NCBI GenBank assembly: GCA_000733355.1
Contig: JNVV01000040.1
Coordinates: 1 to 18,994 of the forward strand
From: Falciphora oryzae
Taxonomy: Eukaryota > Ascomycota > Sordariomycetes > Magnaporthales > Magnaporthaceae
Direction of reading: 5' to 3'
Length of the DNA stretch: 18,994 nt
Shown here: positions 7,817 through 15,859 of the stretch, piece after piece
Numbering within the stretch: the first letter of the stretch is position 1
How the letters are laid out: each line of letters begins with the position of its first letter
Made by a program: the position numbers and the translations under genes
Notes under the pieces: generated by a model
What the model was told of the DNA's origin: nothing
Seen by the model: the letters and a program-made list of their open reading frames with translations, nothing else
The model's database searches: none

Positions 7817-9294
7817 TTAGGACAGAAACATTGCTTCCGCTTCCGTATCCGCATCTTTTTCAACTTCGGTTTCGTCCGCCGCACTATCACCAACTTCACC
7901 TGTGCAGGTGCGCTTCCCGGAAGGCGACGAACCCGACTCTGCGCGCGTTCGTTTGCTTCGCAATGTAAACGGCAGCGGAGGAACCTTGTTGGTCTTTTTA
8001 GCGGGACGCGAAGGTACACTAGTGTACACGCTTAGCCTTCCATAATCATACAAAGTTAAGGGGGAAAATTAGCGTACCTGAATGCACCCCTGTGTGCTTG
8101 TCCAGCTAGCCCGTGTTCGTCTTCACCGTCTTCAGCACAAGGCCTAGCCTTTTCGTTAGTGCTAGCAACGCTGTGGACGGCAAGGTTAAACTCAGAACTT
8201 GGCAAGGGTAGGGTGTCGCTAGCCGGTTCGCTAGGCGTCGCATTTGTTGATCTTTTCCCTGGGCGCATAACCCGAAGGACAGGTTCAACCTTCACCGCCA
8301 CCTTTTGTTCCTCTTCAGCTTTAGCTCCCTTTTTCGCACTCTTGGCCCCTATTTTCTTCGCGCGCGCGGAAGGTGTCGAAGGTGCAAAAGGATTGCTTGC
8401 CGGCATGCCCACGTCCAGAAAGCTGTACACGGGTTTTTTCGGGCTGGGAGGCGGCACTTCTTTGCTGGCGAACAAAGTTAAAGTGTATTCGGATTTCGGT
8501 CCTGCGGGAGAAATAAGGTAAGCGTGTGTTAAACTATGAAACCGGATGTACAAGCACGTACCTGCGAAAAGTTTGGATAACAAATTATTCAAACTTAATG
8601 GACCTTTGAACTGGTGGGAAAGCTCGATAATTCCCGTTTTGTTCGCCTTGACGTTGGAGATGATGCTCCATGATAGAAGCTTTTCGTGGTCCTGCAATGG
8701 GCTGTTTTCCACAAGATCTTGAACCAAGTGTTGCAAGGAAGGGTACATGCGTTCCAGCTTGTGCTGGGCCGTACCGAAGGATTTGAACAGGATAATCTCT
8801 TTGTAGTGCTTGATACCTGCTATGATCTCGTCGTCGGTGTCTTGGAAATAGTGTTTGCCGTAGAACCAGTTGGTTGCAATGGAAACCATCAAAGGTTTGC
8901 TGGTTTTCTTGGTTGACAAGATGCTTTTCCCCCTTTCGCGAACGGCAGCAGCCACGTCATCGGCTAGAGGGGTTTCTCGCTTGATGGGCACGGCTTGCAT
9001 CGTGAGGGAAGGGGAGGCAGTCCGTGAAGCGCGGGGTGTGTCTTCGTGATCCGAAGATACAAGGTCGACAACGACGTCATTAGGTGTTGGGCGTTTAGGG
9101 AAAGCATACCCGCATTTAGGGCAGAAGTTGGAATGGGGGTTGGCATGTAGAAGGAGGTCGTGGGCTTCACGCCGGCAGCGGGCGATAAGCGGAGGCATGA
9201 TACCCTGAACCCGCCGAAGGGTCCGGGTAAACGTGTGTGCACCGGTGTAAGAGGGTGTAGAAGCAAGATCATTCAGGACCGTCGAAGATGTCAT
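7817..9294 (-). CDS. Accessory transposon protein with CPKC knuckle and SIM-like motif, about 458 aa
   Basis: Minus-strand exons are 9294-8562, 8501-8078 and 8036-7817. Intron 1 is 60 bp and in frame (GTACGT...CCGCAG). Intron 2 is short: 41 bp with acceptor GAAG at 8037, or 47 bp with acceptor CTAAG at 8031; both keep the frame. Without it the frame stops at 8056 and loses the basic then acidic tail. A zinc-knuckle-like FCPKCGYAF (Cys58, Cys61) is followed by VVVDLVSSDHED (74-85), which has the hydrophobic-plus-acidic form of a SUMO-interacting motif. A globular middle (about 130-245) is unrecognised. The C-terminus has Lys/Ala-rich and Ser/Pro-rich low-complexity parts. A partner or regulator of transposition is plausible, but the function is unknown. 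TATAAA abuts the ATG. Confidence 0.75.
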
Positions 9295-9435
9295 TTTATA
9301 AGCTATGAACCTTTTACTACAGGCCTATTTCCAAGTAACCATATCTGGAAATGTGGGTTATGCCTAATAGAGCAGTAAATTTGGCAAGCGCACACCCGTA
9401 TCCACACGGGGGTGAATGTATTGAGAAAAAATCGA

Positions 9436-9467
9436 TTGTTGCCCAGTTTGAGCTTTGCACTGCCGTA
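9436..9467 (-). repeat. Right terminal inverted repeat
   Basis: Exact reverse complement of the left repeat over 32 bases. Similarity continues imperfectly inward (CGATTTT then TCTC on both sides, with small gaps). The target duplication GACCGA follows at 9468-9473. Confidence 0.95.
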
Positions 9468-9473
9468 GACCGA

Positions 9474-10155
9474 GGTCTAATTAGACAGAACGGAGTATAA
9501 CTAAATAAATATCCATACTGCTCCGAACGCCGCTCTGCTCGCTGTTCGGGCTGGGGGAGCCTGGCTGCCCACCTTCGGCTTGATGGGCAACCGCTGATAG
9601 ATGGAGTTGCGCGGTAAACCGCCGCGCCCGGTCTGCGCGTCTTTGTTCGGCGCGCCCTAGGGAATCCCCGGACCGTTTCCTTCGGGAGTTCCGTCGTCCG
9701 AGCCCGCGTTTGAACACCCATACTCCCCTTCGATTGTATCCCACCGGCCAAAGGTCTTGTATCCTTGCGGCATAAAACTCTCCTTATCATCCTCATCCCG
9801 CAAGCCTTCAGACGAGAGAAAATATTTGAGACCAGTTTCTAGGTTGTTTCCTGGCTGTCTCCATCCCCCAGCTTCGCGTTTCGTCGTGCATTATGGACTG
9901 ATTGAGATCGAGGAGGGCCTAACATCACGGGTAGGATAAGATGCAGAAGACAGATGTATATATTGCTTGTGTGCCTGGGCCCGGAGCAGGCTGCGCTCGA
10001 AGACTGGCTGGGATCCCGTCCGCCGAGGCATCTTAGCTTTTAATTTACTCCCATCTTCTCATTGACCAGAAAAAAGACCGCTATCTAAGGCACATAGATT
10101 GAGAAGGTGTGGGTGAGAAAGCTGACGTCTTAACCATTTCCACCTAGTCGGTCAC
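9474..10155. other. Right flank of the transposon, no clear gene
   Basis: A perfect palindrome GTCTAATTAGAC lies at 9475-9486, two bases from the target duplication. From about 9490 to 9790 the minus strand stays open in two frames with a repeat-like, Arg/Pro-rich composition, but I recognise no domain. Old retroelement sequence is possible. From 9800 to 10155 I see no gene; this part holds the 3' flank of the secreted-protein gene. Confidence 0.35.
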
Positions 10156-12500
10156 CTACTTTCTCCTCCCCCCTTTCGTCGTTGAGCCCGAACCCCCTTT
10201 CGTCGTTGAGCTTGGCCCCTGCTGGCTCCCCGACCCCGATCCAGACCCCGAGCCTCCCCCTTGGCGCTGCGATGTTGTCCCTGTGTCCCCGGGCGGCGCG
10301 TTGCTAGGCGGGGGTTTTCCGTGCGTCACCGTCATCAGCCGCCCACCGCCGCCGCCGCTACCGCCACCGCCGCCGCCGCCGCCGCTACCACCACTGCCGT
10401 AGTAGACTCCCGATTCCCACCTCTTCTGGAACTTTTCCAGCCACCTGACGTTCCCATTCGGATTGAGCTGATCGCGCAGCTGGAGGGCGAGCGAGGACAA
10501 GGACACCTGTCGCGCTTTGCCACCCTTGGCGCCCTGGTTTTTCGCTTTGGCGTTGGGGTCAGGTTGATTCCCGCTGCTGCCCGATCCGCCGCCATTGCCA
10601 CCACCCGCACCAGAACCCTGGCCCGGGGTCGTGCTGCTGCCTGCGTCCTGGCCCTTGCCCCTGGTGGGCGATGGCTCGTGGTCCGTCTTCGGTGGCACGT
10701 GCTTCGGGTCGGACCGGTCTCCTGCTCTCGGCGCATCGGGCACCTTCGGCGGCTTGTTGAATTTTGACTCGGGTGTTTTGGGGCCGTCGTCTTCGTCTCC
10801 TGAGCTTGGTGCCGCATCCCCGGCTGCCCTCTCGTGGTCGCTGCCGCTTGAGCTCCCGCTTTCTTCTGACGTGTCCCACGCATCGAGATTGCTGTATCCC
10901 AAGGGCATGTCCTTTTCGTCATCAAGGGTGCTCTCTCTCTCATCCTGCGAGTAGAGACTTAGTAGGTCGTCCAAGCTATAGTTTGGGCTTTTCAGATTCA
11001 ATTGCTTGTTCGGATCTGCGGATGGAGTCCCCTCAAACACGAGCTTTGCTTCTCGTGATTCAGCCCAAGTGGCCACGAGGATTGGTGCCCAAGTTTTGAT
11101 GAACTCTGGAGATGCATTATTAGCTCACGCCTGCTGTTTATATCACTGGCTTTTATGTCGGTGCAGGGGAATGACTTACTCATAGTCTTCTCGTATGACT
11201 GCTGCATGCGCGCTCTCATGAACTCGTCCGATTGTTTCCCTAGGTGCAGTCTCTCGTAGGGCTTCTTCAGCCACTCCGTGTTCTTAGACTCATCTCCTAT
11301 CGGCTACACATTATTGTTAGTATATGGACTCACTTGGGTTCTGTGGGGAAAGAGATAAATGCGATCATCGACTTACTGTTGAGATGAATGACCGTTCGAT
11401 AGCGTCGCTAAAATGCCATTAGTAAAGATTATTGCTTTGCCACCCATCGAGCCCAAAATGACAAAAGATTGGGGTCGCACTTACAATTTGGTTACAACGC
11501 GATTGGCTTGAGCTGCGAAAAGTGTTCTGATATCGTCCATCGCCATCTGAGGCGCACCACGGACCTCAAAGTTAGTTCTGTCATAACGGTCGTTTGTGCA
11601 ATAAAAGGGGTTGGCTTACATAGTCCCAGGCATGCATCGTATGCTTGATTGCAATATAAGCCCTCAGCGCGTCGGGCATATCTTCGGATTGGATCCACTT
11701 CTTCATATTTCTCGGAGTCCTGATGTTGGGATATGGTCCCAAGATACTAAACATATAAAGATATCAGCCTTGATGATTCTATGCCCTCTGGTTGCAGGTC
11801 AGGGTATTGGGGATTGTACTTACGCGGCTTTGAGCCCGTTTGTTTCTGCTTCAAGGAGAACCAACTCGTTGGTGAACTGGTTTGTATTCGGCAATAACTT
11901 GATGATGCTGTCGAGTGGGTACTTCTTATTGCCACCCCCAACATCGATTTGCCGACTGTTAGGGTGATCTCCCCACCATACTTTTAAATACTGGCAGAGG
12001 GTCAAAAGATTGTGACCATTCAAATATGCCAAGAGCTCGCTGCGGGTGCCGTGGGAGGAGGTGATTGTTTGAAAGTTCACTGGGTTGGCGTATATTGGTG
12101 TGCCTGATGACTTCTCGAGCCTTTTGAAGAAGCTTTTCAGGATTTGGAACTCGAGAATGTGCTCGCTGTGGTAATGTAGCCGTTCGTCGTCGGGAACATC
12201 ACCCTTAGACAGGGCGCTAAAAGTGAAGTCGTCCAACCGACGCGAGGTCCGGTAAACCAATTTCACCTCTGGGTTGTCGAATAGCGTTGAAGACACCGGG
12301 TAAGTAAGCTCGCTGATAGTTATTTTCGGGTCGCAGATCTCGAAGAATGGCTTTTTCGATACCTCAAGCCGCTCACGGCGCGCGAGTGACGTGGACGCCT
12401 GTTGTCGCCACTCGTTGATTGGTAGTAACGGCAGCGAGAAGACATTGCCGGGGAGCCAAAGTAGAAGTGCCCATGGGAGTATGATGAAGGGGGAGCGCAT
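10156..12500 (-). CDS. Secreted protein, unknown function, 6 exons, 656 aa
   Basis: Minus-strand exons are 12500-11824, 11746-11620, 11546-11485, 11407-11377, 11303-11180 and 11105-10156. The introns are 73-77 bp with GTAAG donors and branch sites such as AACTAAC and TACTAAC. All phases agree and the frame stays open to TAG at 10156. The start is MRSPFIILPWALLLWLPGN, a clear signal peptide. A globular part of about 330 residues contains HYHSEHILEFQILKSFFKRL and HAWDY, a style I associate with ascomycete secreted hypotheticals but cannot name. From about residue 380 the protein turns acidic and Ser-rich, then Pro/Lys-rich, and ends in long Gly/Ser runs with a repeated STTKGG. No catalytic motif is seen. 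A MITE sits 57 bp upstream of the ATG. Extracellular or cell-wall location is inferred. Confidence 0.8.
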
Positions 12501-12559
12501 GTTCGAGGGGAGAGGAGATGAGGGATAGAAAGGCTGGAGCAGGCGGGTAAAGAATATAA

Positions 12560-12805
12560 TGCCCTGTTTGGCTGCTCAACTGGTTGATCGGTTTATCCAG
12601 CAAAAGCGTTCTTCCCTGCAGTTGATGCTCCACTGCCCCATTGAATTGCGGAGTTGACCAGGGATTACAGCCAATTACAAGCTAGAGAATCTGGAAAAGT
12701 GGAGTTGATTTACTGGGGCAGTGGATCATCAATTAGGCGGTTAAGTCGGTTGATCCCATTTTTGCTGGATAAACCGACCAACCGGTTGAGCAGCCAAACA
12801 GGGCA
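12560..12805. mobile_element. Harbinger/Tourist-like MITE, 246 bp
   Basis: The ends 12560-12605 and 12760-12805 are inverted repeats of 46 bp starting TGCCCTGTTTGGCTGC, with two mismatches, both transitions. Weaker complementarity continues inward (CCACTGCCCCA on both arms), so nearly the whole element can fold. TAA flanks it on both sides (12557-12559 and 12806-12808), a 3-bp TWA duplication typical of PIF/Harbinger. It has no coding capacity and would need a transposase from elsewhere. Confidence 0.88.
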
Positions 12806-12850
12806 TAAGATGTTAGTAATCCGGGAATACGGGTTCTCGTTAATGAGGGG

Positions 12851-12940
12851 TTGTTTGTTGGTGGAAGGTTGTTTGTAGATGGAAGATTGTCTGTAGATGG
12901 AAGATTGTTTGTAGATGGAAGATTGTCTGTAGATGGAAGA
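12851..12940 (+). repeat. 18-bp tandem repeat, 5 units
   Basis: Five head-to-tail units of TTGTYTGTAGATGGAAGA; the first is the most diverged and the other four differ only at the Y position, alternating T/C. It lies 45 bp beyond the MITE, upstream of the secreted-protein gene. No spacers, so it is a minisatellite and not a CRISPR. Confidence 0.9.
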
Positions 12941-13680
12941 TTGGTTGTCATTCGTTGCCGCCCTGTGAAGTTTTATAAAAACAAGCTACCTACATGTAGA
13001 CACATCATGGAATAAAAAGGAGGCCATTATGACCGTATCCACAAGGCGTTTAGCATTCCCGGCCCACTCACTTCACTTCGCCGGCATCATAGTAAGCCGT
13101 CCCCAAAATGGGCGTCATTTCCAACAGCACGTGGCTGTGCGCTGCAACCCACTGTAGCCCCATGTTACCGAGCTACCCACCCAGGCGCGAGCGGGCAGTC
13201 AAAATGGTGGCCGAAGGGGATCGATCACATATCGATGTCGGTGCTGGTATCATCCACAATTTCGTGTTGGTTGGCCAAAGGCCGATTGGGTGATATCGAG
13301 GGGGTGGAGTAGGGTGCTGAGCCACGGGCGCCAATGGTTTTTTTTTTTTTTTTTACTCAGAAACGAGCAACTGGTGCCATCAATTAGGGGGCTCAGCGCA
13401 CTCGGCCCGCTGCTGACACAACGGGACCGGCGTTGGGTCCAGGTTCCGTGCCGTCGTCAGCCGTGCACCCCAGTACCAACGCACATAGATAGGGCACGGA
13501 AATAGATACAGCGCGGCTAACCCGGCGATGGCCACTGGCGCCAGCCAACAATGTTTGGGGAGTGGGAAGGAGAACCACAGCACAGATTTGCTCCTACGCG
13601 CTGCCTCAACCCAGCTCAACCTACCTAGAGAATTGCGTGCTAACAAACGGATCGACCGGGAGAATACCATTAGGAGACCC
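12941..13680. other. Intergenic stretch without a visible gene
   Basis: It holds a 17-base poly-T run (13338-13354) and otherwise unremarkable sequence. Frames on both strands are short and have no known motif. It separates the promoter side of the secreted-protein gene from the 3' end of the next minus-strand gene. Confidence 0.4.
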
Positions 13681-15213
13681 TTAGCCTTCGCTTTTCTCCG
13701 CTCCCTGCTCTCCGTCGGAGGCGCTCTCGTCGCCGTCGCTCAAGTCATAGTCGGCCGGCTCGACAAAATTGTGCAAGGGAAGCGAGTTTTCCACCGGGTC
13801 GCCGTGTCGCCTAGGGGTCCAGGTAACTGTCCAGGTGTACATCCTGGGACCGAGGTTCATAAAGAACCTTTCTTGAAGCCTCCAGTGCATATCGCAGTCG
13901 GCAGAGCCTCCACTTAGTACGCCCCAAGGTACGAAAATTGAATACATACATTCTGGACAATTAACCCTCAAGCTTCCGCGTGTGCCGCGCCAAGACATCT
14001 TCTGGATCGGGTTTCCGGCCGCAGAGAGGTAGTGATGACCCGTACGAATTGGGTTGAGGGGGAAGCGCCATGCCCGGGTAGCCCAGTCGACGAACGCAGC
14101 GACCGCAGGTCTGTCAGTCTCGCAGGCATCGAAGGAGATTGTGAACGTCTCAATGTGATGCATGTTGACAAACTCCCGGCCCCATGCGCCCCGAATGAAG
14201 TCAATTGAGGGCGGGACCCAGCATGGGCGTGATTTTGATCGGTTGCTTTCGGCCCCCATGGCGATGTTTTCTCCCCCAAAACCTCCGTTTCCGGACGTCT
14301 GCTCTCTCAGCCAACCCCTCAACTCTTCGTGAGGATCAACAATATGAGGTGGCTCGTTGTGGTGGGCAAAGGGATTGATGACGGATATTTCGACTGGAGG
14401 GTGTGAGCCGAACCTGTCGAGGTAACTAGGGCCTGACCAGTAGGGGATTTTCTTTATTGCGGTAGCATCCACCTTCACTCTGTTTGCACAATCACCCAGA
14501 CTCCGCCAATCACAGTCTCGGATCGTCAAGCGTAGATGCTTGACTTTGCTGAGGAAATGCTGTTCGGGGAACATGGCCCAGCGAATGCAGGTTGTGTTTG
14601 CGAGCAGATGGATGGTCGTAAATTTGCGCTCCCACCGCCGGCGCTCTCGAGGCCATTCGAATGGTATGGATACGCCGCGGCGGGGATGGTAGTGTGTGTC
14701 AAGCACCCAGACGCATCGCTCGTTATCCTCGAATAGAACAGGCTGGGCTTCGGCGTAGGCGCGCCGGCAGGTGAGCAAGGTTGTTGGGCGTAGGACGGGC
14801 CTGCCAGTGTAGCCGGGGCGCTCTGATGTGAACGTGTATCTGCGCTCGTGGGAGCGCTCGCGTAGGACGATCTCGTAGGGGTCTGGATAGTACTCTTTGG
14901 GGCCCTCCCAGATCCAAGGGTCATTAGGATTCCATTTACCCATTGCCTTCCGCAGTGCCTCGGTGCCACCGGCACAGTTCTGGCGCCAGCTTTCGAGGTC
15001 GTCGCGTATGTCGTCATCGGGGTCGCCGTCATGGTTGTAGGCAATGCGGAAGTCGTGGGAGAACTCCCGCCCGGCATATGTGTAGATCTCTGGGGCGAGG
15101 GCGTAGGAGTAGATCTCTCGGCGGATTTCAGCTGGCAGGGACGAGAAGAAGAGCGAGTCCAGCTGTGGGTTTGCCTCCCAGGTCGCCGCGCGGCGGTCCA
15201 TATCGATCGACAT
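13681..15213 (-). CDS. F-box/DUF7730-like fungal protein, 510 aa
   Basis: A single open frame from ATG at 15213 to TAA at 13681. Residues 23-42 (FFSSLPAEIRREIYSYALAP) match the short N-terminal module that opens many ascomycete F-box, 2EXR and DUF7730-type proteins. LLTCRRAYAEAQPVLFEDN, also typical of this group, comes at about 146-164. KVKHLRLTIRDCDW and a region about VNMHHIETFTISFDA recall the beta-strand-rich middle of these proteins. The role is unknown; a link to SCF ubiquitin ligases is only an analogy. The C-terminus is acidic. An optional 42-bp in-frame intron, GTATGT with TACTAAG and a GAG acceptor, can be read near 13951-13910. It is shorter than other introns here, so I leave it as coding. 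Confidence 0.8.
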   Translation of the reverse strand: MSIDMDRRAATWEANPQLDSLFFSSLPAEIRREIYSYALAPEIYTYAGREFSHDFRIAYNHDGDPDDDIRDDLESWRQNCAGGTEALRKAMGKWNPNDPWIWEGPKEYYPDPYEIVLRERSHERRYTFTSERPGYTGRPVLRPTTLLTCRRAYAEAQPVLFEDNERCVWVLDTHYHPRRGVSIPFEWPRERRRWERKFTTIHLLANTTCIRWAMFPEQHFLSKVKHLRLTIRDCDWRSLGDCANRVKVDATAIKKIPYWSGPSYLDRFGSHPPVEISVINPFAHHNEPPHIVDPHEELRGWLREQTSGNGGFGGENIAMGAESNRSKSRPCWVPPSIDFIRGAWGREFVNMHHIETFTISFDACETDRPAVAAFVDWATRAWRFPLNPIRTGHHYLSAAGNPIQKMSWRGTRGSLRVNCPECMYSIFVPWGVLSGGSADCDMHWRLQERFFMNLGPRMYTWTVTWTPRRHGDPVENSLPLHNFVEPADYDLSDGDESASDGEQGAEKSEG

Positions 15214-15519
15214 CTCGTTCAGGCGGACATGCCGGCGCGTGAATCAAGGTTGGCCTGACCGAGTTTTCCTTTGGGAGGTCACCGCCTGGCTGGTGGCGGG
15301 GATTTTCAAAGTTTTATGTTGTGGGTGTTGGGTGTTGGTTCCCCGAATTGGCAGGTAAGAAAGGGGCCGGGGTGAGGGGATAAGCGGGGGCAATGGAGAT
15401 GAGTGGGCTCCATCGCTGGTGCCATCCATCCAAAAAGCACCCGCTGATGCCCCCGCTGAAGACCACCGTTGATCTGCTGTCACCTCATACACAGCCAGCA
15501 GCTCACTCCACCGTGCCTT
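15214..15519. other. Upstream region of the F-box-like gene
   Basis: No gene is visible. It should contain the promoter of the minus-strand gene starting at 15213, but no clear TATA element stands out. TTTTATGTTGTGGGTGTTGG near 15310 is a short AT/GT-rich patch. Confidence 0.35.
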
Positions 15520-15770
15520 CTATTGCGTGGATATTACTTTCTCGAGGAAAGAGTGAATGTCATCCATCTCCTCAGGAACCTTGAGCCAGTGACCCTCCTG
15601 CTCGGCCCTGTGTACTCTTTCCATGTAACCTGCCATCCGCCTTGTGCCAAAACACCTGCCGCCTGCCGGCCTAACTCGATATCCACATACGCGTCGTCGA
15701 CGCCATGGCCCATGAAGACCGGTGTCCGTCGAGCAAAATCTCTGTTGCAAGGCCATATCATGTTGAGAGC
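15520..15770 (-). pseudogene. Acyl-protein thioesterase-like hydrolase, C-terminal fragment with frameshift
   Basis: The minus strand reads TPVFMGHGVDDAYVDIELGR then GWQVTWKEY, and after a frame change at about 15608-15606, AEQEGHWLKVPEEMDDI to a stop at 15520. This is the end of the alpha/beta-hydrolase fold of fungal phospholipase/carboxylesterase and acyl-protein thioesterases. The GHGVDD loop gives the catalytic Asp and GHW gives the His. The nucleophile region (GFSQG) and everything before it are missing, and the upstream sequence is unrelated-looking. The frame change is equivalent to a 2-bp insertion or 1-bp deletion, and I see no splice sites that would replace it. Confidence 0.75.
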
Positions 15771-15859
15771 ATCCTCCTTCAGTCCCGCGCTCCCCGGCCC
15801 ACGCGGCGCTTCCCCTTTAGCGCCCACACCCCCGGCCCAGACACCAGGAGACGGCGGCA

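Larger units (their letters stand above)
3833..9467 (+). mobile_element. Complete 5.6-kb integrase-type DNA transposon with accessory genes
   Basis: Both ends read TACGGCAGTGC inward, with 32 identical bases (3833-3864 and 9436-9467) and weaker similarity beyond. GACCGA stands immediately outside each end (3827-3832 and 9468-9473), a clean 6-bp target duplication. Inside are a Cys-rich gene (+), an integrase gene (+) and a convergent gene (-); nothing looks broken. A DDE integrase with TIRs and a 6-bp duplication suggests a cut-and-paste element. Of the superfamilies I know, IS3EU (6-bp duplication, IS3-like integrase) seems the best candidate, with Ginger (usually 4 bp) and Polinton (6 bp, but far larger with a polymerase) as alternatives. 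The superfamily is inference. The boundaries are directly seen. Confidence 0.93.

Noticed and set aside
1..9467. One composite element with the two Cys-rich genes as inverted arms
   Set aside because: The right element has its own TIR pair and 6-bp duplication at 3827-9473, and the left one has its own tip at 1412, so they are separate insertions.
3833..9467. Starship or Polinton
   Set aside because: No tyrosine recombinase captain, no DNA polymerase or packaging genes, and far too small.
9317..9796. Minus-strand open frame overlapping the right TIR
   Set aside because: It crosses the transposon boundary, so its 3' part is element DNA. The Arg/Pro-rich product has no recognisable domain.
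10335..10943. Arg-rich open frame opposite the Gly-rich exon
   Set aside because: It is on the same strand but in another frame than the spliced gene; it arises from the GC-rich low-complexity DNA.
12851..12940. CRISPR-like array
   Set aside because: Units are directly adjacent with no spacers, and the genome is eukaryotic.
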